Origin: Streptococcus sp. D7B5
GTDB lineage: Bacteria; Bacillota; Bacilli; Lactobacillales; Streptococcaceae
Assembly (NCBI RefSeq): GCF_029691405.1
Contig: NZ_CP121467.1
Location: forward strand, 1,906,733 to 1,970,732
Direction of reading: 5' to 3'
Length of the DNA: 64,000 nucleotides
Within the stretch, counting starts at the first letter, position 1. The number at the start of each line of letters is the position of its first letter. Shown here one piece after another: positions 35,732-44,434 of the stretch. The notes under the pieces are model-generated. The model was not told the origin of the DNA, searched no databases, and worked only from the letters and a program-made list of their open reading frames with translations. The translations under genes and the position numbers were made by a program.

Positions 35732-36080
35732 GGCTTTGATTTCACAACTTCCCCGTCCGCAGCTTTTGGGGCAACATCGAGAGTGCTGTGCTCTTCGTGG
35801 CAATGGCTGGGGCAGAAAGCATGCGACGGTGGACTATGTCTTTACCCACTCGCCTTATCGTCTCTATGCCTATCATCGCTTGATCATGGAGGAGATGGCA
35901 ATCCGTGGCTACAATGTCAGTCCAGAGTGGCTGGATAAGAACTACCGTGGCAAGACCTGCCCTTCTTATCAAGACTTAGCAGAGGAGAAACTAGGCAAGA
36001 CCATCTATAGTGAACATGATGCAGAATACTATGAGGAGTGTTTAGCTAATCTCCGAGAGAAAGGCATTGAGCTGGAGTAA
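35715..36080 (+). CDS. Pyrimidine-dimer glycosylase/endonuclease V-like protein (TIGR02328 type)
   Basis: A 121-residue protein with MRLWHEALISQLPRPQLLGQ at its start and the histidine-, cysteine- and arginine-rich HRECCALRGNGWGRKH motif near 21-36, which I associate with the TIGR02328 family related to T4 endonuclease V. The C-terminal half holds TVDYVFTHSPYRLYAYH near 38-54 and an acidic tail. The start lies inside the end of the YbgA-family gene, after AAAGGAG, implying coupled translation. A DNA-repair role is inferred from family and neighbour. Confidence 0.75.
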   Translation: MRLWHEALISQLPRPQLLGQHRECCALRGNGWGRKHATVDYVFTHSPYRLYAYHRLIMEEMAIRGYNVSPEWLDKNYRGKTCPSYQDLAEEKLGKTIYSEHDAEYYEECLANLREKGIELE

Positions 36081-36139
36081 GAGTCAGGATTAGCTCCATA
36101 TTATAACTCTTCTCGTAATTTTTTTGAATAATAAATATG

Positions 36140-36172
36140 AGACCTTTAGAATGATTCTAAGGTCTTCTTTTT
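36140..36172 (+). terminator. Terminator after the endonuclease V-like gene
   Basis: AGACCTTTAGAA paired with TTCTAAGGTCT (one bulge), short loop, then TCTTTTT. Confidence 0.7.
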
Positions 36173-36185
36173 AAGAGTATTAGGA

Positions 36186-36214
36186 TTTACTTTTAATAAC
36201 TTTTAAGTTATAAT
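36186..36214 (+). promoter_or_regulatory. Toxin-antitoxin promoter with palindromic operator
   Basis: TTTACT (36186-36191) and TATAAT (36209-36214), 17-bp spacing. The inverted repeat TAACTT-TT-AAGTTA (36197-36210) lies between them and runs into the -10, as expected for autorepression by the Xre-type antitoxin encoded just downstream. Confidence 0.6.
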
Positions 36215-36279
36215 TTGTTTCAAAAGCCAAGCGTGAACTGAAGGACATAAAAGAAAGAGGGTTAAGTGATGAAGAATAG
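36214..36279 (+). pseudogene. Remnant of a RelE/HigB-type toxin (C-terminal 21 codons)
   Basis: Between the promoter and the antitoxin start, one frame reads FVSKAKRELKDIKERGLSDE, then E and a stop at 36277-36279. This is the typical C-terminal tail of streptococcal RelE/HigB toxins, overlapping the antitoxin start by 11 bases as in intact operons. An in-frame stop (36211-36213) precedes it and there is no start codon, so the catalytic body has been lost. The promoter now abuts the stub directly. Confidence 0.6.
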
Positions 36280-36562
36280 TGCTATTGGAAGTAATTGGAA
36301 GGATATCCGATCTGAACTCTTTACCAAGGAGGAAATCCTTGAAAGTGATATGCGAGTGGATATCATGAGTGAGTTGATTGAGGCTAGACATGAGCAAGGT
36401 ATCAGTCAGAAAAAGCTAGAGGAACTCAGTGGAGTAAGCCAGCCTGTTATAGCTAGGATGGAGACAGGAAAGACCAGTCCTCAGTTGGATACGGTCTTAA
36501 AAGTTTTAGCAAGTTTAGGAAAGACACTAGCAGTCGTTCCACTTGAACAGGAAAAAGGTTGA
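36269..36562 (+). CDS. Xre-family antitoxin, HigA type (orphan)
   Basis: A 97-residue protein with a helix-turn-helix of the Xre/HigA family: ELIEARHEQGISQKKLEELS then GVSQPVIARMETGKTSPQ near 37-73. The N-terminal segment (AIGSNWKDIRSELFTKEEI) is the usual toxin-binding arm. ATG 36269 is preferred (AGAGG nine bases upstream); GTG 36266 is adjacent. The partner toxin gene is reduced to a short remnant, so this antitoxin is probably an orphan that could still repress its own promoter or neutralise a toxin elsewhere. Confidence 0.85.
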   Translation: MKNSAIGSNWKDIRSELFTKEEILESDMRVDIMSELIEARHEQGISQKKLEELSGVSQPVIARMETGKTSPQLDTVLKVLASLGKTLAVVPLEQEKG

Positions 36563-36767
36563 TAGAGAAGAGATTACTTGGTTGGCTAAAATCATCCACA
36601 GAACAATTTTACCTCCCGTCCGCACTTTTTCAGGGAAATATCAGAATTACAAAAGAAAACCAACCTATAGTCTTTTCTAATAGCAAGCCATAGTCACTGA
36701 TGAAAATCGTCAATAGCTCGTTTGAGCATTCCAACTAAAATACAGCCACCAAACAAGCAATACAAAG
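36563..36767. other. Non-coding stretch between higA-type gene and metE terminator
   Basis: No credible ORF, RNA gene or repeat seen. It contains CCGCACTTTTT at about 36620-36630, a string also found near 40159-40169 before the pnp promoter, with an AAATAT-type run after each; this may be chance. Confidence 0.4.
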
Positions 36768-36796
36768 GATTTGAGACACAGATCTCAAGTCTTTTT
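36768..36796 (+). terminator. Terminator upstream of metE
   Basis: GATTTGAGA/TCTCAAGTC (9 bp, one wobble) followed by TTTTTC. It isolates metE from upstream transcription. Confidence 0.7.
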
Positions 36797-36815
36797 CTTT
36801 TGTTTAAAACAGTGA

Positions 36816-36832
36816 TATAGTTTCAAACTATA
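36816..36832. promoter_or_regulatory. MET-box (MtaR/MetR binding site)
   Basis: TATAGTTTCAAACTATA is a perfect match to the streptococcal MET-box (TATAGTTTnAAACTATA), the site assigned to the LysR-type regulator MtaR/MetR, and it sits in a longer GATATAG...CTATATC palindrome. Its centre is about 66 bp before the likely metE transcription start, the usual distance for a LysR activator. Confidence 0.88.
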
Positions 36833-36854
36833 TCAAAGCCTAATTATTTACAAT

Positions 36855-36883
36855 TATACAGACAGTTTCTTTTCTGTTAAGAT
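36855..36883 (+). promoter_or_regulatory. metE promoter
   Basis: TATACA (36855-36860) and TAAGAT (36878-36883), 17-bp spacing. A MET-box half site ATAGTTTCAA follows at about 36882. Confidence 0.55.
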
Positions 36884-36914
36884 AGTTTCAACAACAAATT
36901 TTGGAGGACACATC

Positions 36915-39164
36915 ATGTCAACTACGATCATCGGTTTCCCTCGTTTGGGCGAATTCCGCGAATTAAAATTTACAACTGAAAAATACTTTAGAAAAGAAAT
37001 CTCAGAAGAAGAACTCCTTGCCGCAGCAAAAGAATTGCGTGCTAAACACTGGAACATCGTCAAAGAAAAAGGCATCACTGAAATCCCATCAAATGACTTT
37101 TCTCACTATGACAACTTCCTAGATGCAGCTTTCCTCTTCAACGTGGTACCTGCTTCCGTTCAAAACTTGGAATTGTCTGATCTTGAACGCTACTTTGCTT
37201 TGGGACGTGGTTACCAAGGAGAAAAAGGGGACGTGCGTGCCCTTCCGATGAAGAAATGGTTTAACACCAACTACCACTACATCGTTCCTAAATTTGAAAA
37301 AGACACTCAAGTTAAATTGGCTGGTCACAAGATTTTTGATGAGTTCCAAGAAGCAAAAGAACTTGGTCTCAACACTCGTCCAGTCCTTGTAGGTCCGTTC
37401 ACTTTCCTTCAATTGTCAGATTTTGAAGACGGTGTGAAAGCAGAAGACTTCGTAGATAGCTTAGTAGCTGCTTACCAAGAGGTCTTTGCTAAATTGGCTG
37501 AGCTTGGTGCGACTCGTATCCAATTGGACGAAGCAGCTCTTGTCAAAGATTTGACAGCTGAAGAAAAAGCCCTCTTCTTGAACCTCTACAACAAGCTTTT
37601 GGCTGACAAGAAAGGTCTTGAAGTCTTGCTTCAAACTTACTTCGGTGACGTTCGTGACGTCTACGCTGACCTTGTGAACTTGCCAGTAGATGCCATTGGT
37701 TTGGACTTCGTTGAAGGTAAGAAAACTCTTGAACTCGTTAAAGGTGGCTTCCCAGCTGACAAGACTCTCTATGCAGGTATTGTCAATGGTAAGAACATCT
37801 GGCGTAACAACTATGAAAAGAGCTTGGCGATTCTTGAACAAATCCCAGCTGAAAACATCGTTTTGACTAGCTCATGCTCACTTCTTCATGTGCCATTTAC
37901 AACTGCTAATGAAGAATTTGAACCAGCTATCTTGAACCACTTTGCCTTTGCAGTTGAAAAATTGGATGAGATTCGTGATTTGGATGCTATCCGCAATGGT
38001 CAAGGTGCAGAAGCTCTTGCAGCTAACAAAGAACTCTTTGCGACTGAACGTGTGGGTGAAAATGCAGAACTTCGTGCGCGTATCGCTGGATTGACAGACG
38101 CTGACTACACTCGTTTGCCAGCCTTTGCGGAACGTGAAGCCATCCAAGAAGAAGCCTTTAAACTTCCAGCTCTTCCAACAACAACCATCGGTTCATTCCC
38201 TCAAACTAAGGAAGTTCGTGCGAAACGTTTGGCCTTCCGTAAAGGTGAATTGTCACAAGAAGAATACGATGCTTTCCTTGCTGAAACTATCGACGAATGG
38301 ATCAAATGGCAAGAAGAAGTTGGATTCGACGTGCTTGTACACGGTGAGTTCGAGCGTAACGACATGGTTGAGTACTTTGGTCAAAACTTGTCAGGTTACC
38401 TCTTCTCTAAGAATGGTTGGGTACAATCATACGGTATGCGTGGGGTGAAACCACCAATCATCTGGGGCGATGTCACTCGTCTCAACCCAATCACTGTGAA
38501 ATGGTCTAGCTACGCACAAAGCCGTACTGACAAACCTGTTAAGGGTATGTTGACAGGACCTGTTACCATCCTTAACTGGTCATTCCCACGTGAAGACATT
38601 TCTATCAAGGATTCAACTCTTCAAATCGCTCTTGCCATCAAGGATGAAGTTCTTGACCTTGAAGCTGCAGGTGTGAAAATCATCCAAATCGACGAGGCTG
38701 CTCTTCGTGAGAAATTGCCACTCCGTCGTAGCGACTGGTACGAAGACTACCTTGACTGGGCTATTCCTGCCTTCCGCTTGGTACACTCAACAGTAGCGCC
38801 AGACACTCAAATCCACACTCACATGTGTTACTCAGAATTTACAGATATCATCCCAGCTATCGACAACATGGATGCGGACGTTATTTCCTTTGAAGCAAGC
38901 CGTTCCAACCTTGAAATCTTGGACGAACTCAAAGCGAAAAACTTCCAAACAGAAGTGGGACCTGGGGTTTACGATATCCACTCTCCTCGTGTGCCTAATG
39001 AAGGCGAAATCGACCACACAATCGATGCTATTCTTGCCAAAGTGCCAAGCAAGAAAGTTTGGATCAACCCTGACTGTGGTTTGAAAACACGTGGTATTCC
39101 AGAAACAAAAGAAAGCTTGATCCGCCTTGTTGAAGCTGCTAAAGCTGCGCGTGAGAAATTGTAA
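36915..39164 (+). CDS. metE: Cobalamin-independent methionine synthase
   Basis: Transfers the methyl group of methyltetrahydrofolate-polyglutamate to homocysteine. The 749-residue protein starts [18 protein letters not shown] after TGGAGG. The second half carries [14 protein letters not shown] near 424-437, the zinc ligands in HTHMCYSEF near 632-640 and the C-terminal PDCGLKTRG near 719-727. Codon use is strongly biased, as in highly expressed genes. It precedes metF by about 70 bases, and the MET-box should control both genes. Length is standard. Confidence 0.97.
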   Translation: MSTTIIGFPRLGEFRELKFTTEKYFRKEISEEELLAAAKELRAKHWNIVKEKGITEIPSNDFSHYDNFLDAAFLFNVVPASVQNLELSDLERYFALGRGYQGEKGDVRALPMKKWFNTNYHYIVPKFEKDTQVKLAGHKIFDEFQEAKELGLNTRPVLVGPFTFLQLSDFEDGVKAEDFVDSLVAAYQEVFAKLAELGATRIQLDEAALVKDLTAEEKALFLNLYNKLLADKKGLEVLLQTYFGDVRDVYADLVNLPVDAIGLDFVEGKKTLELVKGGFPADKTLYAGIVNGKNIWRNNYEKSLAILEQIPAENIVLTSSCSLLHVPFTTANEEFEPAILNHFAFAVEKLDEIRDLDAIRNGQGAEALAANKELFATERVGENAELRARIAGLTDADYTRLPAFAEREAIQEEAFKLPALPTTTIGSFPQTKEVRAKRLAFRKGELSQEEYDAFLAETIDEWIKWQEEVGFDVLVHGEFERNDMVEYFGQNLSGYLFSKNGWVQSYGMRGVKPPIIWGDVTRLNPITVKWSSYAQSRTDKPVKGMLTGPVTILNWSFPREDISIKDSTLQIALAIKDEVLDLEAAGVKIIQIDEAALREKLPLRRSDWYEDYLDWAIPAFRLVHSTVAPDTQIHTHMCYSEFTDIIPAIDNMDADVISFEASRSNLEILDELKAKNFQTEVGPGVYDIHSPRVPNEGEIDHTIDAILAKVPSKKVWINPDCGLKTRGIPETKESLIRLVEAAKAAREKL

Positions 39165-39234
39165 GAAAAGACATTTCTCCATACATGGTTGATCAGTAAG
39201 AAATCAACTAGAAAACTAGAAAAGGATAATGAAT

Positions 39235-40101
39235 ATGTCACGCCAAACGCCGTCACTTTCATTTGAAGTGTTCCCTCCAAACCCAGCTGTGGGTAATGAT
39301 AATATTATTTCAGCCTTGCAGGATATGCGGGAGCTGACACCGCACTTTATCAGTGTGACTGCCAGCAATAATAAATTTAATATCAAGGAAACGACGGTTC
39401 GTTTGGCTGACTTTATCCAGAATGACTTGGCGATTCCAACTATTGCCCACTTGCCAGCTATCTATCTGACCAAGGACAAGGTTGCTGAAACCATTGCGGA
39501 CTTGGATAAGGTTGGGGTACAGAAAATCTTGGCCTTGCGTGGGGATATTATCCCTGATGTGGAACCACAAAAGGATTTCCGCTATGCAACGGACTTGATC
39601 GAGTTCATCAAGGAACAAGCCCCTCACTTTGATATTATCGGAGCTTGCTACCCAGAGGGACACCCTGACTCGCCAAACCAGATCTCGGATATTCAAAATC
39701 TCAAGAAGAAAGTAGATGCAGGCTGTTCCAGCCTTGTAACGCAGCTTTTCTTTGATAATGAGCGTTTCTATGATTTCCAAGACAAGTGTACCTTGGCAGG
39801 GATTGATGTTCCTATTCATGCGGGGATTATGCCCATTCTTAACCGTAACCAAGCGCTTCGTCTCTTGAAGACATGTGAGAATATCCATCTTCCACGTAAA
39901 TTTAAGGCCATCTTAGACAAGTATGAGCATGACCCTGAGTCGCTCAGAGCAGCAGGACTTGCCTATGCAGTGGATCAGATCGTGGACTTGGTAACTCAAG
40001 ATGTCGCAGGTGTGCATCTCTACACCATGAACAATGCTGAAACAGCAAAATACATCCACCAAGCAACCCACGCCTTGTTTAATCATCAGTCTTTAGGATA
40101 A
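39235..40101 (+). CDS. metF: Methylenetetrahydrofolate reductase
   Basis: Supplies methyltetrahydrofolate for MetE. The 288-residue flavoprotein starts MSRQTPSLSFEVFPPN; ATG 39235 is chosen because AAGGA is eight bases upstream, whereas ATG 39229 is too close. The TIM-barrel pattern includes SFEVFPP near 9-15, ISVTASNN near 39-46, the RGDI motif near 98-101 and GACYPEGHPDSP near 129-140. It is followed by a terminator, so metE-metF form one unit. Confidence 0.96.
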   Translation: MSRQTPSLSFEVFPPNPAVGNDNIISALQDMRELTPHFISVTASNNKFNIKETTVRLADFIQNDLAIPTIAHLPAIYLTKDKVAETIADLDKVGVQKILALRGDIIPDVEPQKDFRYATDLIEFIKEQAPHFDIIGACYPEGHPDSPNQISDIQNLKKKVDAGCSSLVTQLFFDNERFYDFQDKCTLAGIDVPIHAGIMPILNRNQALRLLKTCENIHLPRKFKAILDKYEHDPESLRAAGLAYAVDQIVDLVTQDVAGVHLYTMNNAETAKYIHQATHALFNHQSLG

Positions 40102-40110
40102 TAAAAAGCA

Positions 40111-40147
40111 AACCATTCTTCTCAGGTGAGGGGAATGGTTCCTTTTT
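40111..40147 (+). terminator. Terminator after metF
   Basis: AACCATTC/GAATGGTT outer stem with inner CTC/GAG pairing, then CCTTTTT. Confidence 0.75.
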
Positions 40148-40179
40148 AATAGAAAAGCCCGCACTTTTTAAGAAAAATA

Positions 40180-40188
40180 TGATAAAAT
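40180..40188 (+). promoter_or_regulatory. pnp upstream promoter (extended -10)
   Basis: TGATAAAAT extended -10. It would give a leader of about 360 bases containing the tandem folded units. A second TATAAT at 40522-40527, with TTGATC 15 bp upstream, could be a proximal promoter with suboptimal spacing. Confidence 0.5.
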
Positions 40189-40311
40189 AGACTCTGTACG
40201 TACTTGATACAAAGATGAGGGTATAAACAGATTCTTAGCTATTCAAATCTGCTATAAAAGGTACAAATGCTAAAGAATAATATTTTTAAACTTTTCAAGG
40301 TATTTAGGTAG

Positions 40312-40465
40312 TTGAACACGGGCTAAATCCCTAGTGAAAAAGATAGATTTCCTGGTGTGCATCGCACACTGCGTCAATCTATGCTATCATGAGTAATTGA
40401 ACTCGGCCGAAAAGCTGTGTAAAAAAGATAAACTGTCTTGTCTTCATCGAAGACTTCGCCAGTTT
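40312..40465 (+). repeat. Tandem pair of structured units in the pnp leader
   Basis: Two related units start TTGAACnCGG at 40312 and 40397, 85 bases apart. Each has a small first hairpin, then AAAAAGATA, then a stem with internal loop capped by ATC. In unit 1 ATAGATT 40343-40349 pairs with AATCTAT 40376-40382, and GTGTGC with GCACAC around 40361. In unit 2 AAACTG 40430-40435 pairs with CAGTTT 40460-40465, and GTCTTC with GAAGAC around 40446. The stems differ between units but stay complementary. This may be an interspersed streptococcal repeat or a PNPase autoregulatory leader. The rest of the 450-bp gap shows no ORF. Confidence 0.6.
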
Positions 40466-40551
40466 CCTATTTTTACTTTGCTTTTTGTGACCTTAGTATC
40501 TTGATCTTTGTAGGCAAGGCGTATAATTTCATCAATCCAAAGGGGATTAAA

Positions 40552-42765
40552 ATGACAAAACAAGTGTTTCAAACGACTTTTGCGGGTCGTGAGTTGGTTG
40601 TAGAGACTGGCCAGGTTGCTAAGCAAGCAAATGGCTCTGTTGTCGTGCGTTACGGTGAGTCAACTGTCTTGACTGCTGCCGTTATGTCTAAGAAAATGGC
40701 AACTGGGGATTTCTTCCCACTTCAAGTTAACTACGAAGAAAAAATGTATGCGGCTGGGAAGTTTCCTGGTGGCTTTATGAAACGTGAAGGACGTCCTTCA
40801 ACAGATGCGACTTTGACAGCGCGTTTGATTGACCGTCCAATCCGTCCTATGTTTGCGGAAGGTTTCCGTAACGAAGTGCAAGTAATCAACACAGTGCTCT
40901 CTTATGATGAAAATGCCTCTGCTCCAATGGCGGCTATGTTTGGTTCATCCTTGGCGCTTTCTATCTCAGATATTCCATTTGACGGACCAATCGCTGGGGT
41001 ACAAGTGGGTTATGTCGATGGCCAAATCATCATCAACCCTACTCAAGAACAAGCAGAGCAATCACTTCTTGAATTGACAGTAGCTGGTACCAAGCACGCT
41101 ATCAACATGGTTGAGTCTGGTGCCAAAGAATTGTCAGAAGAAATCATGTTGGAAGCTCTTCTCAAAGGACACGAAGCTGTTAAAGAATTGATTGCCTTCC
41201 AAGAAGAAATCGTTGCTGCGGTCGGTAAGGAAAAAGCAGAAGTGGAATTGCTTCATGTAGATGCGGACTTGCAGGCTGAAATCATCGCAGCCTACAACAG
41301 CGACCTCCAAAAAGCGGTCCAAGTAGAAGAAAAATTGGCTCGTGAAGCTGCAACTCAAGCAGTTAAAGACCAAGTGACTGCTGTTTACGAAGAAAAATAT
41401 GCAGACCACGAAGAATTTGACCGTATTATGCGTGATGTGGCTGAAATCTTGGAACAAATGGAACACGCTGAAGTGCGTCGTTTGATCACAGAAGACAAGG
41501 TGCGTCCTGACGGTCGTAAAGTCGATGAAATCCGTCCTTTAGATGCGCAGGTTGACTATCTTCCTCGTGTACATGGTTCTGGTCTCTTTACTCGAGGACA
41601 AACTCAAGCCCTTTCAGTTTTGACCTTGGCTCCGATGGGAGAAACTCAAATCATCGATGGTTTGGATCCAGAGTACAAGAAACGCTTTATGCACCACTAT
41701 AACTTCCCTCAATACTCTGTAGGGGAAACAGGCCGTTACGGTGCCCCTGGTCGTCGTGAAATTGGTCACGGTGCTCTCGGTGAGCGTGCTCTTGCTCAAG
41801 TCTTGCCTAGTTTGGAAGAATTTCCATACGCGATCCGCTTGGTAGCAGAGGTCTTGGAATCAAACGGTTCATCTTCTCAAGCCTCTATCTGTGCGGGAAC
41901 TCTTGCCCTTATGGCTGGTGGTGTGCCAATCAAGGCGCCAGTAGCTGGTATTGCTATGGGACTTATCTCAGATGGAAATAACTATACAGTATTGACAGAT
42001 ATCCAAGGTTTGGAAGACCACTTTGGAGACATGGACTTTAAGGTTGCAGGTACTCGTGACGGGATTACAGCTCTTCAAATGGATATCAAGATTCAAGGAA
42101 TTACTGCTGAAATCTTGACAGAAGCCCTTGCCCAAGCCAAGAAAGCGCGTTTTGAAATCCTTGATGTGATTCAAGCAACTATTCCAGAAGTTCGTCCAGA
42201 ATTGGCTCCAACTGCTCCAAAAATTGACACCATCAAGATTGATGTGGACAAGATCAAGATTGTCATCGGTAAGGGTGGAGAAACCATCGACAAGATTATC
42301 GCTGAAACAGGCGTTAAGATTGATATCGACGAAGAAGGTAATGTTTCTATCTACTCTAGCGACCAAGATGCCATTAACCGAACCAAAGAAATCATCGCTG
42401 GCTTGGTCCGTGAAGCTAAAGTGGATGAAGTTTACCATGCGAAGGTTGTTCGTATCGAGAAATTTGGTGCCTTTGTCAACCTCTTTGATAAGACAGATGC
42501 ACTTGTGCACATTTCTGAAATGGCTTGGACTCGTACCAACCGTGTCGAGGATTTGGTAGCTATCGGTGATGAAGTTGATGTTAAGGTTATCAAGATTGAT
42601 GAAAAAGGCCGTATCGATGCCTCTATGAAGGCTCTTCTTCCTCGTCCACCAAAACCTGAGCATGATGAAAAAGGCGAAAAGTCTGAGAGACCTCACCGTC
42701 CACGTCATCACAAGGACCACAAATCGAAGAAAGAATTTACAGAAACACCAAAAGATTCAGAATAA
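40552..42765 (+). CDS. pnp: Polyribonucleotide nucleotidyltransferase
   Basis: Phosphorolytic 3'-5' exoribonuclease that acts in RNA turnover. The 737-residue protein starts [20 protein letters not shown] after AAAGGGG; the upstream open frame is leader. It has two RNase PH domains separated by a helical domain (first with [12 protein letters not shown] near 77-88, second with [15 protein letters not shown] near 383-397), a KH domain with [13 protein letters not shown] near 566-578, and an S1 domain with [18 protein letters not shown] near 638-655. The C-terminal tail is basic and His/Pro-rich. cysE follows closely. Confidence 0.97.
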   Translation: MTKQVFQTTFAGRELVVETGQVAKQANGSVVVRYGESTVLTAAVMSKKMATGDFFPLQVNYEEKMYAAGKFPGGFMKREGRPSTDATLTARLIDRPIRPMFAEGFRNEVQVINTVLSYDENASAPMAAMFGSSLALSISDIPFDGPIAGVQVGYVDGQIIINPTQEQAEQSLLELTVAGTKHAINMVESGAKELSEEIMLEALLKGHEAVKELIAFQEEIVAAVGKEKAEVELLHVDADLQAEIIAAYNSDLQKAVQVEEKLAREAATQAVKDQVTAVYEEKYADHEEFDRIMRDVAEILEQMEHAEVRRLITEDKVRPDGRKVDEIRPLDAQVDYLPRVHGSGLFTRGQTQALSVLTLAPMGETQIIDGLDPEYKKRFMHHYNFPQYSVGETGRYGAPGRREIGHGALGERALAQVLPSLEEFPYAIRLVAEVLESNGSSSQASICAGTLALMAGGVPIKAPVAGIAMGLISDGNNYTVLTDIQGLEDHFGDMDFKVAGTRDGITALQMDIKIQGITAEILTEALAQAKKARFEILDVIQATIPEVRPELAPTAPKIDTIKIDVDKIKIVIGKGGETIDKIIAETGVKIDIDEEGNVSIYSSDQDAINRTKEIIAGLVREAKVDEVYHAKVVRIEKFGAFVNLFDKTDALVHISEMAWTRTNRVEDLVAIGDEVDVKVIKIDEKGRIDASMKALLPRPPKPEHDEKGEKSERPHRPRHHKDHKSKKEFTETPKDSE

Positions 42766-42780
42766 GAAAAGGAGAAATGT

Positions 42781-43398
42781 ATGGGATGGTGGCGCGAAAC
42801 CATTGATATTGTAAAAGAAAATGATCCAGCGGCACGCAACAGTTTGGAAGTTTTGCTGACTTATCCAGGTGTCAAGGCCTTAGCTGCCCACCGTCTCTCG
42901 CATTTTCTCTGGAAGCACGGCTTCAAACTCCTGGCTCGTATGCACAGTCAGTTTTGGCGCTTTTGGACTCAGATAGAGATTCATCCGGGTGCTCAGATAG
43001 AATCAGGTGTTTTTATCGACCATGGTTCAGGTCTGGTGATTGGAGAGACGGCGATTGTTGAAAAAGGCGTTCTTCTCTATCACGGAGTGACTCTTGGTGG
43101 AACAGGGAAGGATGTTGGCAAACGCCATCCGACTGTTCGAAAAGGGGCGCTGATTTCGGCCCACGCTCAGGTGATTGGCCCTATTGAAATTGGAGAGAAA
43201 GCCAAAGTTGGGGCGGGTGCAGTGGTTGTGGCAGATGTTCCGAGCGATGTGACAGTTGTCGGAATCCCAGCTAAGATCGTCCGAGTTCATGGACAGAAAG
43301 ATGAGCCGACGATCCACGAAGTTGAAGAAAAACGAGAATACTATCTAGACAAGCTAGAGCATGCCCGTGAAGCCAGTCACCATTCATCAAGTCTGTAG
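42781..43398 (+). CDS. cysE: Serine O-acetyltransferase
   Basis: Makes O-acetylserine for cysteine synthesis. The 205-residue protein has an N-terminal helical part (residues 1-65) and a left-handed beta-helix with hexapeptide repeats, including GAQIESGVFIDHGSGLVIGE near 63-82, YHGVTLGGTGKDVGKRHP near 100-117 and GAGAVVVADVPSDVTVVGIP near 143-162. AAAAGGAG precedes the ATG. The gene lies between pnp and, after three small genes, cysS, as in pneumococcus, linking cysteine supply to its charging on tRNA. Confidence 0.96.
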   Translation: MGWWRETIDIVKENDPAARNSLEVLLTYPGVKALAAHRLSHFLWKHGFKLLARMHSQFWRFWTQIEIHPGAQIESGVFIDHGSGLVIGETAIVEKGVLLYHGVTLGGTGKDVGKRHPTVRKGALISAHAQVIGPIEIGEKAKVGAGAVVVADVPSDVTVVGIPAKIVRVHGQKDEPTIHEVEEKREYYLDKLEHAREASHHSSSL

Positions 43399-43447
43399 GA
43401 TAGGGTAGCAAAGTTATCGAGGTGAAGTATGACAGGAGGTAAGAACT

Positions 43448-43648
43448 ATGTCAGATTTATCAGATGCAATTTTGAACCAGGCAGTTCTTGAGTTGCAAGA
43501 ACGCTTGGATGGTCTTGCTAAGGAGCGCTTTATTAAACTGCCACCTAGCCACCAGCGTGAATGGGCTCATTATATCAGTGAAGCCAAAAAAGATGAGACC
43601 AAACTGCGCCGTCTAAATAAAATGAAGGCGGATTTGCTGGAGCCTTAA
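43448..43648 (+). CDS. Small YdeI/OmpD-associated-like protein
   Basis: A 66-residue ORF with a strong AGGAGG site. The stretch LPPSHQREWAHYISEAKKDE (about 31-50) followed by KLRRLNKMKADLL matches the C-terminal YdeI/OmpD-associated domain, which in full-length family members follows a larger N-terminal part. Here only this domain exists. Function unknown; it sits 13 bases before the phosphorylase gene and is probably cotranscribed with cysE. Confidence 0.65.
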   Translation: MSDLSDAILNQAVLELQERLDGLAKERFIKLPPSHQREWAHYISEAKKDETKLRRLNKMKADLLEP

Positions 43649-43661
43649 AGAAAGAGAAGTT

Positions 43662-44426
43662 ATGCTATTAGAAGAATTCGAAAATGTACCTGCTGTTATC
43701 GAACCAACTGAAAAGCCAGTCCATGACAAGGGTGAAGTGTGTGAAACCATCATCCTGTCCTTTAATGGCGAAATTCTGAAACGTTTGATTGAGTCAGAAG
43801 CAGTCTATCCAGGAGGCTATTTGAAAAGCATAAACGGACAGCGTCCATGGTATATTTACCGCCAAGGTCCTATCAAGCTAGCAGTTATGTTGGCTCCGAT
43901 TGGGGCTCCGATGATAGTTGGCCAACTGGAGGAATTGGTAGCTAGAGGCTTCAAAAATTTTATCATTTTAGGTTCCTGTGGCGTTTTGGACCGCTCAATT
44001 GAGGCAGATAAGATCATCTTGCCTGCGGCCGCATTGCGTGATGAAGGAACTAGCTATCATTATGCCCCACCGGGTGACGAAGTAGCCTATGACGAGTCTC
44101 TGCTAATCGAGCTGGAAGCCATCTTTGACAAGCACAATATCGAGCATATCCGCACCAAGTCTTGGACGACTGATGCCTTTTATCGAGAAACGCCTGATAA
44201 GGTCAAGCGTCGCTTGGCTGCTGGTGCACAAGTGGTGGATATGGAAGCTTCAGCTATCATGGCTTGGAGTCAATTTCGCAAGAGCAAGGTCTATCAATTC
44301 TTCTACACAGCTGACTATGTGGATCATCATAACCGAACCTGGGATGCCCGCCATGAAGAGCGGACAGCTGATGCCATGACTTTTTTCACTATCGCTTTGA
44401 CAATAGCAAAGGAACTAGAAAGGTAA
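43662..44426 (+). CDS. Nucleoside phosphorylase (uridine phosphorylase-like)
   Basis: A 254-residue PNP/UDP-family phosphorylase that would cleave a nucleoside with phosphate. Landmarks are FIILGSCGVLDRSIEADKI near 101-119, DEGTSYHYAPPGDE near 127-140, and the purine/uridine-binding VVDMEASAIMAW near 190-201 with the conserved Met-Glu. It is soluble. It is inserted, with two small genes, between cysE and cysS. The exact nucleoside cannot be told from the sequence. Confidence 0.85.
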   Translation: MLLEEFENVPAVIEPTEKPVHDKGEVCETIILSFNGEILKRLIESEAVYPGGYLKSINGQRPWYIYRQGPIKLAVMLAPIGAPMIVGQLEELVARGFKNFIILGSCGVLDRSIEADKIILPAAALRDEGTSYHYAPPGDEVAYDESLLIELEAIFDKHNIEHIRTKSWTTDAFYRETPDKVKRRLAAGAQVVDMEASAIMAWSQFRKSKVYQFFYTADYVDHHNRTWDARHEERTADAMTFFTIALTIAKELER

Positions 44427-44434
44427 CTACAAGA

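Noticed and set aside
26646..36562. Prophage or integrative element
   Set aside because: No integrase, terminase, capsid, conjugation or clear attachment-site genes are seen, so only a general accessory region is claimed.
36797..36914. T-box riboswitch before metE
   Set aside because: No T-box sequence or specifier-loop hairpin with terminator is seen; the MET-box explains regulation.
41968..42720. 250-residue ORF on the minus strand within pnp
   Set aside because: Antisense shadow of the KH and S1 region of pnp; no family resemblance.
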